From the NCBI GenBank assembly GCA_028768525.1, contig CP054837.1, positions 1,098,001 through 1,162,000 of the forward strand: 64,000 nt of DNA, written 5' to 3'. Of this stretch, positions 30,937-40,306 are shown one piece after another (the first letter of the stretch is position 1; each line of letters starts with the position of its first letter). A program made the translations under genes and the position numbers. Origin of the DNA: Desulfobacter sp. (GTDB lineage: Bacteria; Desulfobacterota; Desulfobacteria; Desulfobacterales; Desulfobacteraceae). Below the pieces are notes generated by a model, which was not told the DNA's origin, searched no databases, and was given only the letters and a program-made list of their open reading frames with translations.

Positions 30937-31878
30937 CTATTCATTCTCCGGTCCTTTTTTGGGGACGGATGGGCCACCGGCCTGGTAGATCCGGCCCAAG
31001 GCCTTTTCTGCCGCATGGTAACGAAATGAAAACCCGGCCGATTCAAGTGCGGTGGGAAGGACTTTCTGACTCTGGAGCAGGGAGGCGCCAAGTTCCCCCA
31101 TCACCAGTTTGACCATAAAGGAAGGGGCGGGCATAAAGGCGGGCCGGTTCATGGCGCGCCCCAAAGCCCTGGCAAACTCCTTCTGCCGCAGCGGCTGCGG
31201 ACCGGTAAAATTGAAGGTTCCGCCAGCCCCTTCGGCCATCAAAAAGGCCACGGCCCGGCCAAGATCCTCAATATGAATCCAGGGAAACCACTGCCGGCCT
31301 GATCCCAGGGGGCCGCCCACAAAGAATTTAAAGGCTTTGCCCATGACATTCAGGGCCCCTCCCCGGCCCAGAACAACGCCGAAGCGCATCAGGGCCACCT
31401 TTGCACCTTTTTTTTCTGCCCGGGCTGCCGCTGCCTCCCAATCCCTGCACACCCGTGCCAGAAAATCTTCTCCGCACGGTTCTGTCTCAGACACAAGTGT
31501 ATCGCCCCTGTCTCCGTAAAACCCTGCGGCAGAGGCAGAAAGCAGGAGACCGGACCATTCTTCTCCCATGGCGGAAACCAAATTCCGGGTGGTCAGCACC
31601 CGGGAATCGTAGATGGCCTGTTTATAGGCCTTTGTCCAGGGGTGAAAAATGCTTCTGCCCGCAAGATTGATAATAATATCAGCGCCGGCAACCCCCTCCT
31701 GCCACGGTCCGGGCAGGGAGGTATCGGCACAAACCCATTTAAATTCGTCGTATTTTTGCTCAAAAGGATGGCGGGATGAGGTGCCCAGGCCTGTAACGTG
31801 ATGGCCCTGTTCCAGGAGCGCCAGGGCCAGGTATCTGCCCACAAAACCCGAGGCGCCGGTGATCATAATTTTGTCCAT
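30937..31878 (-). CDS. TIGR01777-type SDR epimerase
   Basis: A 313-aa extended SDR with GASGFVGRYLALALLEQG (NAD(P)-binding), NLAGRSIFHPWTKAYKQAI, SASAAGFYGDRGD, FPWIHIEDLGRAVAFL and FNFTGPQPLRQKEFARAL. It matches the C-terminal domain of the fusion protein at 19313, including the end (LLQSQKVLPTALESAGFSFRY), but lacks the SRPBCC domain. No substrate is known for the family. It lies about 100 nt after phoU on the same strand and probably has its own promoter. Confidence 0.9.
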   Translation of the reverse strand: MDKIMITGASGFVGRYLALALLEQGHHVTGLGTSSRHPFEQKYDEFKWVCADTSLPGPWQEGVAGADIIINLAGRSIFHPWTKAYKQAIYDSRVLTTRNLVSAMGEEWSGLLLSASAAGFYGDRGDTLVSETEPCGEDFLARVCRDWEAAAARAEKKGAKVALMRFGVVLGRGGALNVMGKAFKFFVGGPLGSGRQWFPWIHIEDLGRAVAFLMAEGAGGTFNFTGPQPLRQKEFARALGRAMNRPAFMPAPSFMVKLVMGELGASLLQSQKVLPTALESAGFSFRYHAAEKALGRIYQAGGPSVPKKGPENE

Positions 31879-31981
31879 GGAAAGTCTCCTCTAGTATCGG
31901 TGAAGGAATATATTCATATATAATCACGATATGGAATTCCACAAATAGGACTATAGGCAGGGAATGTTGAAAACGACCGGA

Positions 31982-32659
31982 TTAAGATTCCAGGACACCG
32001 ATATAGGTTTCCCCTGTTTCGATATAATAGATACCTTCGGATATATTGGTGATGTGGTCCCCAATGCGCTCCAGGCACCGGCCAATGAAAATCAGCTGGG
32101 TGCAGCTGTCAATCATACCGCTGTCCTTCTGCATCCGTTCCCTGAGACCGGTCATCAGCCGGGCAAATTTCCGGTCCACCACGTCGTCCCTGTGCCAGAC
32201 CTCAATGGCATCATCAATATTCTGTTGGATAAACGCGGTCACGATATCGGCAATCATTTTCCGGCAGATCTTGCCGATTTCTCCGATTAATTGGACCGGG
32301 GCCTGGAGCCCCTTATTTTCTCCGTTCAGTTCGATCACCCGCCGGGCAATACCCGCAGCATAATCCCCGACCCGCTCCAGTTCGGAACCGGTGCGCATGG
32401 CTGTGATAATAAATCTCAAATCCCCGGCCAGGGGGGTCCGTTTGGCGATATATTTCACACCGTTTTCCTCAATCTCCCGGTACAGGATATTGAGATTCCG
32501 GTCCTCTTTCACCACCTCTTCGGCAAGACGGACATCTTTTGTTTCCAGGGCTTTTATCGCCTTTGACAACTGCCATTCACAACTGGTGCCCATGGCGGAA
32601 ATCCATGAATTTAAGGATTCAATGTCTTCGTCAAAAGATTTAACAATATGCTTTTCCAT
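31982..32659 (-). CDS. phoU: Phosphate transport system regulator PhoU
   Basis: A 225-aa all-helical protein with two PhoU repeats. Metal-binding-type ExxxD motifs appear as AEEVVKEDRNLN and RTGSELERVGDYAAGIAR in repeat 1 and as CLERIGDHITNISEGIYY in repeat 2. PhoU dampens Pst activity and PhoR signalling when phosphate is ample. It starts 12 nt after pstB in the pst operon. No phoB or phoR is present in the window. Confidence 0.95.
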   Translation of the reverse strand: MEKHIVKSFDEDIESLNSWISAMGTSCEWQLSKAIKALETKDVRLAEEVVKEDRNLNILYREIEENGVKYIAKRTPLAGDLRFIITAMRTGSELERVGDYAAGIARRVIELNGENKGLQAPVQLIGEIGKICRKMIADIVTAFIQQNIDDAIEVWHRDDVVDRKFARLMTGLRERMQKDSGMIDSCTQLIFIGRCLERIGDHITNISEGIYYIETGETYIGVLES

Positions 32660-32671
32660 GGGGTCTCCGTA

Positions 32672-33577
32672 TTAACCGAACCGGCCGGTGATATAATCTT
32701 CGGTGAGCTGGTGAAGCGGATTTAAAAAGATCTGGTCCGTGGGGCCTATTTCAATGAGGTCGCCCAGATGAAAATACGCGGTGCGCTGGGATACCCGGGA
32801 GGCCTGCTGCATGGAATGCGTTACAATGGCAATGGTGTATTCCTGTTTAAGTTCATCAATAAGATCTTCGATAATGGCCGTGGCAATGGGATCCAGGGCG
32901 GAACAGGGTTCGTCCATCAGGATGACCTCAGGATTCACGGCAATGGTTCTGGCAATGCACAGCCGCTGCTGCTGCCCCCCGGAAAGGCCCGTACCGGGCT
33001 GGTCCAGACGGTCCTTGACCTCATTCCAAAGGCCGGCCCGTTTCAGGGATTTTTCCACCAGCTCGTCGGTTTCATCCCTATGCCGTACCAGGCCGTGGAT
33101 TTTCGGGCCATAGGCAATATTGTCATAAATGGATTTGGGAAAGGGGTTGGGTTTCTGGAAGACCATGCCCACCTGGGCCCTCAGGGGCACCACATCCACG
33201 TCCTTGTCATAGATGTTTTTCCCGTCCATGGAAATTTCGCCCCTGACCTGGCAACCTTCAATGGTATCGTTCATCCGGTTCAGGCAGCGCAGAAATGTGG
33301 ATTTCCCGCATCCCGAAGGCCCGATCATGGCAATGACCTCATTGCAGCCGATATCAAGGGAGATATTATTGATGGCTTTTTTCTCGCCGAAATTATAATA
33401 CACATCCACATTCCGGCAGCTCATCCGTGGATTTTCAACCGCCATTTCCCCCACCGTCGAACGGTTTTCACGGTCTACCAGCTGGCGTTTGCCGGATCTA
33501 TGGGGCTGAGGACTGACCCTTGTGTTATTTTCCTGTGTCATATCTGTATGGGTTTCTTTAACTGCTGTCATTTGCAT
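32672..33577 (-). CDS. pstB: Phosphate ABC transporter ATP-binding protein
   Basis: A 301-aa ATPase (a typical PstB is about 250-260) with an extra basic, polar N-terminal tail of about 45 residues. Motifs: MIGPSGCGKSTFLRCLNRMND (Walker A), VGMVFQKPNPFP (Q loop), LSGGQQQRLCIARTI (signature), VILMDEPCSALDP (Walker B) and VTHSMQQASR (H loop). The ATG at 33577 follows AAGGGGGAAAA; an ATG 6 nt later is possible. It is separated from pstS by a perfect hairpin. Confidence 0.95.
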   Translation of the reverse strand: MQMTAVKETHTDMTQENNTRVSPQPHRSGKRQLVDRENRSTVGEMAVENPRMSCRNVDVYYNFGEKKAINNISLDIGCNEVIAMIGPSGCGKSTFLRCLNRMNDTIEGCQVRGEISMDGKNIYDKDVDVVPLRAQVGMVFQKPNPFPKSIYDNIAYGPKIHGLVRHRDETDELVEKSLKRAGLWNEVKDRLDQPGTGLSGGQQQRLCIARTIAVNPEVILMDEPCSALDPIATAIIEDLIDELKQEYTIAIVTHSMQQASRVSQRTAYFHLGDLIEIGPTDQIFLNPLHQLTEDYITGRFG

Positions 33578-33611
33578 TTTTCCCCCTTTTGACGCAACCT
33601 GTAAAACACAT

Positions 33612-33643
33612 CTCAAGCCGGACCGGAAACGGTCCGGCTTGAG
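33612..33643 (-). other. Perfect hairpin between pstS and pstB
   Basis: 14-bp stem CTCAAGCCGGACCG / CGGTCCGGCTTGAG with a 4-nt loop, 15 nt after the pstS stop, no T-run. It most likely protects the 3' end of the pstS message so that the binding protein is made in excess over PstB. Confidence 0.6.
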
Positions 33644-33658
33644 AGTGTCGGGTGAGGA

Positions 33659-34720
33659 TTAGAGGTCAGCAAGCGTCAGCGGTTTCAGGTTTTTAACAGC
33701 TTCTTTGAAAAGCTTTCTTTCAGCGGCAGGCATGGGAATCAGTCCTTTGTCAGTCAGGTATCCTTCGTCACCCCAGGCTTTTTCGCTGGTGAACTCGGCC
33801 AGGTATTCTTTCATACCGGGGATGGTGTCCACGTGGGCTTTTTTCACGTAGAAGAACAGGGGACGGGAAACCGGGTAGGAACCGTCGGCAATGGCTTCAA
33901 AGGTGGGCTGTACGCCGTCGATGAAGGAGCCCTGGATTTTATCGGTATTCTGGTCGAGGAAAGAAAAGCCGAAGATGCCCAGTGCATTGGGGTTGGCTTC
34001 CAGTTTCTGCACGATGAGGTTATCATTTTCACCGGCTTCGATGTAGGCACCATCTTCACGGATGGTATGGCAGAGGGCTTTGTAGGCTTTTTTGTCTTTT
34101 TTCTTCAGGGCCTTGATCCAGTCGAATTTTTTGGCGCCGCCTTCCATGGCCAGTTCAACAAAGGCGTCACGGGTACCTGAGGTGGGCGGGGGGCCAAGCA
34201 CTTCGATTTTGATGGCGGGCAAAGAAGGATTCACGTCTTTCCAGGTTTTATAGGGGTTGGGCTGAAGTTTGCCGGCCACGTTGCCTGCAGGCACATCTTT
34301 GGCCAGGGCCAGGAACAGGTCCTTTCTGGACAATTTCATGGAAACGGCTTTTTTGGAATTGGCCACAACGATGCCGTCATAGCCGATCTTCACTTCAACG
34401 ATGTCTTTCACACCGTTTTTCATGGCCTTTTCAAGTTCGCTCTTTTTAATCCGTCTGGAGGAGTTGGTGATGTCGGGATGCTGAACGCCCACACCTGCAC
34501 CGAAAAGCTTGTGCCCCCCGCCGGAACCGGTGGATTCGATTTTCGGGGTTTTAAAAGAGGTGGTTTTACCGAACTGCTCGGCAACAACCGTTGCAAAGGG
34601 GTATACCGTAGAAGAACCTACGATGGAGATGTAATCCCGGGAGGAACCGGCATTGGCGGTGGAAAGTCCCAGGGTCACAACGGCGGCCAGGGCGGTCAAG
34701 GTAACAAAAAATTTTTTCAT
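33659..34720 (-). CDS. pstS: Periplasmic phosphate-binding protein
   Basis: A 353-aa exported protein with a signal peptide (cleaved near LSTANAGSS). The phosphate-binding motif IVGSSTVYPFATVVAEQF and ESTGSGGGHKLFGAG follow, then SGTRDAFVELAMEGG near residue 185. It is of the large PstS type common in delta-proteobacteria. Unusually it lies between pstA and pstB instead of at the head of the operon, so the hairpin after it may set its level. It delivers phosphate to the PstCA channel. Confidence 0.94.
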   Translation of the reverse strand: MKKFFVTLTALAAVVTLGLSTANAGSSRDYISIVGSSTVYPFATVVAEQFGKTTSFKTPKIESTGSGGGHKLFGAGVGVQHPDITNSSRRIKKSELEKAMKNGVKDIVEVKIGYDGIVVANSKKAVSMKLSRKDLFLALAKDVPAGNVAGKLQPNPYKTWKDVNPSLPAIKIEVLGPPPTSGTRDAFVELAMEGGAKKFDWIKALKKKDKKAYKALCHTIREDGAYIEAGENDNLIVQKLEANPNALGIFGFSFLDQNTDKIQGSFIDGVQPTFEAIADGSYPVSRPLFFYVKKAHVDTIPGMKEYLAEFTSEKAWGDEGYLTDKGLIPMPAAERKLFKEAVKNLKPLTLADL

Positions 34721-34781
34721 TTCGCTTACTCCTGATAAGGTTAAAATTTACTGCATTTATCTAAGGTTAAAGGGTTAAAAC

Positions 34782-36098
34782 TTACCATCTTCTTTCGAAT
34801 TTTTTCCTCAGGAAAACAGCCAGGGCGTTCATGGTGACCAGAAAGGCAAGGAGCACCATGATGGCAGCGGACGTTTTCTCTAGAAAGGCTCTTTCAGGGC
34901 TGTCCGCCCATAAAAAGATCTGTACCGGAAGCACCGTGGACGGGTCGGTGAATCCCCCGGGGATATCCACAATAAAGGCCACCATGCCGATCATGAGCAG
35001 GGGCGCTGTTTCCCCCAGGGCCTGGGCCATGCCGATAATGGTGCCGGTGAGCATACCCGGCAGGGCCAGGGGCAGGACATGGTGGGTGACCATCTGGGTT
35101 TTGGAAGCGCCGACCCCCAAGGCCGCCTCCCGGATGGAGGGCGGAACAGACTTCAGTGCCGCCCGGCTGGCGATGATAATGGTGGGCAGGGTCATCAGGG
35201 TCAGGACCAGACCGCCCACCAGGGGAGCGGACCGGGGCAGACCGAAAAAGTTCAGGAACACGGCCAGGCCCAACAGTCCGAATACGATGGAGGGCACAGC
35301 GGCCAGATTGTTGATGTTCACCTCGATGACATCCGTCCATCTATTGGTGGGGGCAAACTCCTCAAGGTAGACGGCCGCAGCCACCCCGATGGGAAAGGAA
35401 AGGGCCAGGGTCACCAGCAGGGTATAGAATGACCCGCAGGCCGCGCCCCAGATGCCGGCAAGCTCCGGCTCCCTGGAATCCCCCGCCGTGAAAAAGGTGG
35501 TATTGAACTGTTTTTTTATCTGTCCCTTTTCAATGAGCAGGTCCACCCAGGAAAGCTGCATGTCATTCATCCGCCGTTCGCTTTCCGGCACATCCCGCTG
35601 GATATGCCCTTTCATGAGCATGTCCACATCGTCGTCCGCAGGCACCCAGATGCGGATGGTATTCCCGATTTCATGACGGTTTCTGGCCACAAAATCCTGG
35701 AGCATATAAGAGGCGCCGGTACTGACAAGATTATAGAGTTTCCGCTTGTCCCGCCGGTTTGTCACCTCCGGGAAAGTATTTTTCAGCGACCTGCGCACCA
35801 TGCCCAGGTAATTGGCGGCGGCCAGATTTTCCTTGTCGATTTCCTGGGGATCCAGGAAGACATCCAGCTGCACCACCGTCCGCTGGAATGCCGAATATCC
35901 GTTGGCAAAGATACTGACAAAAAGGATGGAGAGAAACGCCAGGCTCATCACGATGGCAGCCAGACCGCAGCGGCGGAAGAGCCGCTCTTTTTTATACCGT
36001 TTGGCCAGCCCCTGGCTAACAATATCCATGGTCCGGATTTTACGGGGCCGGCGTGTATTTTCCGGTGCCGCGCCCTGGGCAGAGGATGAATTATTCAT
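34782..36098 (-). CDS. pstA: Phosphate ABC transporter permease PstA
   Basis: A 438-aa permease, longer than the usual 280-300 because about 130 periplasmic residues are inserted between the first helix (about 40-62) and the transport domain. The transport core from about 205 has GIWGAACGSFYTLLVTLALSFPIGVAAAVYLEEF, PSIVFGLLGLAVFLNFFG and the EAA loop REAALGVGASKTQMVTHHVLPLALPG that contacts PstB. The start overlaps the pstC stop by 8 nt. Confidence 0.93.
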   Translation of the reverse strand: MNNSSSAQGAAPENTRRPRKIRTMDIVSQGLAKRYKKERLFRRCGLAAIVMSLAFLSILFVSIFANGYSAFQRTVVQLDVFLDPQEIDKENLAAANYLGMVRRSLKNTFPEVTNRRDKRKLYNLVSTGASYMLQDFVARNRHEIGNTIRIWVPADDDVDMLMKGHIQRDVPESERRMNDMQLSWVDLLIEKGQIKKQFNTTFFTAGDSREPELAGIWGAACGSFYTLLVTLALSFPIGVAAAVYLEEFAPTNRWTDVIEVNINNLAAVPSIVFGLLGLAVFLNFFGLPRSAPLVGGLVLTLMTLPTIIIASRAALKSVPPSIREAALGVGASKTQMVTHHVLPLALPGMLTGTIIGMAQALGETAPLLMIGMVAFIVDIPGGFTDPSTVLPVQIFLWADSPERAFLEKTSAAIMVLLAFLVTMNALAVFLRKKFERRW

Positions 36099-37479
36099 AT
36101 TGCTCCCTGTATTTGCGGACCACCACCAGGGCGATCACGTTCAGGATCAAGGTAACGATGAACAGCATGAGCCCCAAGGCGAATGCCGCCAGGGTCTTTG
36201 GGCTGTCAAATTCCTGGTCCCCCACCAGCAGGGTGACGATCTGCACCGTCACCGTGGTGACGGTTTTCAAAGGATTCACCGTAAGGTTGGCCGAAAGGCC
36301 GGCGGCCATGACCACAATCATGGTCTCGCCGATGGCCCGGGATACGGCCAGAAGCACCCCGCCCACGATGCCGGGAAGGGCAGCGGGCAGGACCACCTTT
36401 GTAATGGTCTCCGATTGGGTGGATCCCAGACCGTAGGCACCGTCCCTCAGGGACTGGGGAACGGCATTGATCACATCGTCGGATAATGAAGAGACAAAGG
36501 GGATGATCATGATCCCCATGACCAGGCCGGCGGCCAGGGCACTCTCAGATGACACCTCCATTCCCAGGGACGCCCCGGCATTACGGATGGCCGGCGCCAC
36601 AATCAGGGCTGCAAAAAAGCCATAAACCACCGTGGGAATGCCTGCCAGGATTTCAAGCAGGGGTTTGGCAATGTTCCGGAACTGTTTATTGGCATATTCC
36701 GACAGATAAATGGCTGACATGAGACCGATGGGCACGGCCACACACATGGCAATGGCTGACACCAGCATGGTGCCCAGAACAACCGGTATGGCACCGAAGG
36801 CCCCGGATGACCCCACCTGGTCCGAGCGGATGGCCATCTGCGGACTCCACTCCAGGCCGAACAAAAACTCGGTTAAGGGAATCACCTTGAAAAACCGGAT
36901 GGCTTCGTACAATACGGAAAGCACAATGCCAATGGTGGTGAAAATCGCAATGGTTGAACAGGCAATGAGCAAAATCTTGATCACGGTTTCAACATGGTTC
37001 CTGGCCCTCAGTTGCGGCGTAATCCTGCTTCGCACCCAGAGTAAGGCGGCAATTGCCATGGCCGCCACCAGTACACTTAAGGCCGCATGACTTATGCTGC
37101 TAAGGCTGCTGTAATGGTCGGCCGCCGCCTGGATGGCCGGGCTGATTTCACCGCCGACGATATTTCCGCTTACCAGATTCCTGATATCATTGATCACCAG
37201 ATTAAGCCGGTCCGCCGGCAGGGTCCTGATTTCCTCGGGCAGCCCTGCAACCATCATGTCCGTAAGCACAGAAGACTCAAAGGCCAGCCAGAAAGAAAAG
37301 ACCAAAAGCGCCGGCACCGCACACCACAGGGCCGTAAGCGATCCGTAATAGGCCGGCCTTGAGTGCAGCGCCTTGGGCCCGCCCGATGGCGCGGACACGG
37401 CAAATGCCCGTTTCCGGCCCAGATAGTACCCGCAGGCGGTGAGCATGAGCAGGGTTAAAAGCAGATTTGTAGGAGACAT
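36091..37479 (-). CDS. pstC: Phosphate ABC transporter permease PstC
   Basis: A 462-aa permease, also longer than usual, with a periplasmic insertion between the first two helices (about 75-130) and helix 3. The core shows FGAIPVVLGTMLVSAIAMCVAVPIGLMSAIYLSEYA, AGIPTVVYGFFAALIVAP and the EAA loop LRDGAYGLGSTQSETITKVVLPAALPGIVGG. It is the first gene of the pst operon. The presence of such insertions in both permeases suggests a shared periplasmic feature in this lineage. Confidence 0.94.
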   Translation of the reverse strand: MSPTNLLLTLLMLTACGYYLGRKRAFAVSAPSGGPKALHSRPAYYGSLTALWCAVPALLVFSFWLAFESSVLTDMMVAGLPEEIRTLPADRLNLVINDIRNLVSGNIVGGEISPAIQAAADHYSSLSSISHAALSVLVAAMAIAALLWVRSRITPQLRARNHVETVIKILLIACSTIAIFTTIGIVLSVLYEAIRFFKVIPLTEFLFGLEWSPQMAIRSDQVGSSGAFGAIPVVLGTMLVSAIAMCVAVPIGLMSAIYLSEYANKQFRNIAKPLLEILAGIPTVVYGFFAALIVAPAIRNAGASLGMEVSSESALAAGLVMGIMIIPFVSSLSDDVINAVPQSLRDGAYGLGSTQSETITKVVLPAALPGIVGGVLLAVSRAIGETMIVVMAAGLSANLTVNPLKTVTTVTVQIVTLLVGDQEFDSPKTLAAFALGLMLFIVTLILNVIALVVVRKYREQYE

Positions 37480-37540
37480 TCTATTTCCCTAAAAGTATTA
37501 AAGGCGTCAAATTTACGTTGTCTGGAAAATACGCCTCTTT

Positions 37541-37564
37541 TATTAGATTTAATTTAATCTAATA
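37541..37564. terminator. AT-rich palindrome between the chemotaxis transducer and pstC
   Basis: Inverted repeat TATTAGATT / AATCTAATA with a 6-nt loop, directly after the transducer stop and about 60 bp upstream of pstC. It may be a weak terminator or an operator for the pst operon. I found no canonical PhoB box. Confidence 0.4.
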
Positions 37565-39481
37565 TTAGGTAATTGTTAGATTTGTATTTTCGCTAATCTG
37601 TTCCAATTTATCCTGAACCCCTGTTAAAAGGGCCTTCAGGGAGGATTCCATCTCCTTTGAATGGTTCCTGACACGCTCCGATAAATTCCGGGTCTCCCCT
37701 GCCGCTGTTTTCACGTTTGAGACCACCGTGGAAAGGTCGCTGACGTCCTGGCTGGTGGCATCGGCATTCAAGGCAATACGATCGGATAACCCCTGCTGAT
37801 TCCGGATGGATTTTCCTATGCGTCCCCCCGATTCCGACAGGTTCTGCATCAGTGCCTCCATCCCCTGGGTGGATTCAGCCATCTGCAGGCAGGCACCCTG
37901 GATGGCCGAAATTTTGGCGGCAATCTCCTGGTTGGCCGCTTCGGTCTGCAGGGAAAGATCCCGGACCTCATTGGCGACCACGGCAAACCCCTTCCCCGCC
38001 GTTCCGGCCCGGCTGGCCTCAATCCTGGCATTCAGGGCAAGCAGCTTGGTCTGACCGGCGATGTGGCTTACAATTTTTGTAATCTCTTCAATTTCCTGTG
38101 AGGCCGCGTTCAGTTTTTCGATATTTTCCAGGGACCGGCCTGTGGTCTTATTCATATCCGAAACCACGCCCCCCTGTCTTTTCACCTGGTCGCCGATATC
38201 CTGGACCCCCTCCTTGAGGCTGGCGGCGGCCCGGGTGACCCCGTCGGTGTTTTCACCGGTCCGGCCGATGGCCGTGGCTGCGGTATCGCTCTGGTCACGC
38301 GTCTCTCCGGCAAGCTCGTTCAACTCAAAGCTGGCCGCCCTCATGGCCTGGGATTTTATGATCAAATCCTCAATCAGTCCGGTGGTGGTCCGGATCAGTT
38401 CCTGAACCAGTTCCCGTTCCTGCTGTTTTCTCAGGTCTGCTGCCCTCAGATTTTGCAGGGCCTGCTGAAAGGCCCCCAAGGTGCCTGCCAGGGCGCCTAT
38501 TTTATCCCTGCGCCTCTGATAGGGAATTTTTATGGATTCGCCGGAATTGATAAGTGAAACCGTACGCGTCAAACGTTTTAACGGCCGCTCCACATTCAGG
38601 AATGTCATCACATAGAGCACCAGAAGATTCAGTGCAATAGTACCGCCTGCAATGAACAGCATATTCTTATTCCTCACCGCCCGGGTATCGGCCAGCGCCT
38701 TTTCCTCGGCGCTGATCCGGTCCACATGGTAAAGGATCTCCGTACGATCCTTTTCTGCGGCAATGCCCTCGTCGGCAAGCAGCGCGCCCAGTTCGGCAAT
38801 CTTCTGCTTTAACGCAGCTTCTCCCCCGGCTCCGGATTCATTTTCACGGATGATCGCTGTTATCTTCTCTTTGTCCCCCAGGGGATCGGTAGTTGCCAGG
38901 TGGATCATACGGACAGCATCGGTAAAGGTATCATCCTCAATAATGCCCCGGGCAAGGACAAGGCCCCCGTTTCCGCCCAGGACAACAAACCGCCCCTTTG
39001 ACAGGTCCCTGCGCTGTTTCCGTTTAAAAAAAGAGCCGTAGGCCGCCCTGCCCGTGAGCACTTCCTCGCGTGCCACCGTAAACCCGGACCGGATGGCATT
39101 CTCAATTTTTCCGGCCGGTTTCACATCCAGGAATTCAGGTATTTTAAGGTATTTTTCCAGAAGTACGGAGATGCGGGACCTCAGATCGGCATTCATCTCT
39201 CCATGGAGGGCCAAGAGCTGATCCGTCTGCCGGGCCATTTCCCCGGAGGCAGTGAAGCCGGAAAAAACCAATACCCCCATACAGAGGTTGGACACCAGAC
39301 CGACACCTAGAATAAGTTTCATCCCCACGGTCAGCCACGTCGCGGGCACCTTGTTTTCAAGCGGCCTTTCAACTGGCGGGACATGCCGGGCGCTGCTCAC
39401 CGGGCGGTCTGTACTGCCTGATTTTCTCCGGGGAGGAAAGGCCGGTCCTTTGGTTCTCCCGGAAAAATAATTCAATTTCAT
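37565..39481 (-). CDS. Methyl-accepting chemotaxis-type transducer
   Basis: A 638-aa membrane receptor with a long Pro/Arg-rich cytoplasmic lead (1-45), TM1 about 50-75, a periplasmic sensor about 76-265, TM2 about 268-290, HAMP about 292-345 (VERPLKRLTRTVSLINSGE) and a signalling coiled coil. The hairpin tip reads KIVSHIAGQTKLLALNARIEASRAGTAGKGFAVVANEVRDLS, with the usual NLLALNAAIEAARAGE altered to KLLALNARIEASRAGT. It is upstream of pst, on the same strand, so it might sense phosphate. No che genes are nearby. Confidence 0.93.
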   Translation of the reverse strand: MKLNYFSGRTKGPAFPPRRKSGSTDRPVSSARHVPPVERPLENKVPATWLTVGMKLILGVGLVSNLCMGVLVFSGFTASGEMARQTDQLLALHGEMNADLRSRISVLLEKYLKIPEFLDVKPAGKIENAIRSGFTVAREEVLTGRAAYGSFFKRKQRRDLSKGRFVVLGGNGGLVLARGIIEDDTFTDAVRMIHLATTDPLGDKEKITAIIRENESGAGGEAALKQKIAELGALLADEGIAAEKDRTEILYHVDRISAEEKALADTRAVRNKNMLFIAGGTIALNLLVLYVMTFLNVERPLKRLTRTVSLINSGESIKIPYQRRRDKIGALAGTLGAFQQALQNLRAADLRKQQERELVQELIRTTTGLIEDLIIKSQAMRAASFELNELAGETRDQSDTAATAIGRTGENTDGVTRAAASLKEGVQDIGDQVKRQGGVVSDMNKTTGRSLENIEKLNAASQEIEEITKIVSHIAGQTKLLALNARIEASRAGTAGKGFAVVANEVRDLSLQTEAANQEIAAKISAIQGACLQMAESTQGMEALMQNLSESGGRIGKSIRNQQGLSDRIALNADATSQDVSDLSTVVSNVKTAAGETRNLSERVRNHSKEMESSLKALLTGVQDKLEQISENTNLTIT

Positions 39482-39591
39482 TCATCAGATCCTAACTTAG
39501 TTGTTTTACTAGGTTCCCCAAAAAGAGGGGCAAGATTAACAACCCATTATTAGGCTTTGATTAGAGAAATATGAGCAAACCGCCTAAAACC

Positions 39592-39634
39592 CACAACGCC
39601 CTGGCGGTCTTTTTTTGACCGCCAGGGCGTTGTG
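39592..39634 (-). terminator. Perfect 18-bp hairpin with T7 loop after the mla operon
   Basis: CACAACGCCCTGGCGGTC / GACCGCCAGGGCGTTGTG flanks a loop of seven T, 34 nt after the mlaC stop. On the minus strand GGGTTTTA follows, so termination is plausible though the tail is short. Confidence 0.7.
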
Positions 39635-39667
39635 AATTTCAGATGTTTATTTGGGTGGGAAGGGTGG

Positions 39668-40300
39668 CTATTCTTTTTTTTCTTTCAATTGTTCTATCAG
39701 TTCCCCAAAGGATTTTTTCTCAAGAATCTGTCCGAACTGTGACCTGTAATTATTCACCATGCTCACCCCTTCGATGACCATGTCATACACCCGCCACGGA
39801 CCGGCGCCAGCCCTGTACATCATATAATTGATGGGGATTTCAGCGGTCTGTGTGATGATTTTGGTATTAATTTTTGCGTATTCCTTGGATTTTTTCTTTT
39901 TGATCCGTTCCGTCAGGTACACCACCTTTTCATCGGTGTAGGATTCAATCTTTGACATATATGAATCCTCAAGCAGGGTGCTGAACAGCCGGGTAAACTC
40001 ATCCTTTTCCTCATCGCTTCTGCCCCGCCAGTGCCTGGCCAGACTCAGCTGGGACATGCGCCGGTAGTCGAACCGCTCCCCGGCTATACGGCGAAGTTTT
40101 GCACGGCGGATCTCCTTTTGTTCCTGGGCCTTGAGTGCCTGGTCCCTTAGCACGTCAAGGATTTGGTCAATACTGGCCTTAAGCTGGTCCGTTGCCGATT
40201 CAGTGCCGGCCGTGCAGGGGGAAAGGGCCGCCAGCACCAGGCCGGCGGCCAGCAAGGCCATCATTATTCTTTTGTAAATCATCCTATTGTGCCGTATCAT
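39668..40300 (-). CDS. mlaC: Periplasmic phospholipid-binding protein MlaC
   Basis: A 210-aa exported protein of the Ttg2D/MlaC family: signal peptide (MMALLAAGLVLAALSPCTAG), then helices, AGERFDYRRMSQLSLARHWRG, FTRLFSTLLEDSYMSKIESY and INYMMYRAGAGPWRVYDMVIEGVSMVNNYRSQFGQIL, which is the family core. It ferries phospholipids between the MlaFED complex and the outer membrane. It is the last gene of the operon mlaF-mlaE-mlaD-STAS-mlaC and begins 6 nt after the STAS stop. Confidence 0.93.
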   Translation of the reverse strand: MIRHNRMIYKRIMMALLAAGLVLAALSPCTAGTESATDQLKASIDQILDVLRDQALKAQEQKEIRRAKLRRIAGERFDYRRMSQLSLARHWRGRSDEEKDEFTRLFSTLLEDSYMSKIESYTDEKVVYLTERIKKKKSKEYAKINTKIITQTAEIPINYMMYRAGAGPWRVYDMVIEGVSMVNNYRSQFGQILEKKSFGELIEQLKEKKE

Positions 40301-40306
40301 CCGTCA

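Noticed and set aside
37480..37564. PhoB box upstream of pstC
   Set aside because: I looked for direct repeats of the CTGTCAT type and found none convincing; only an AT-rich palindrome is present.
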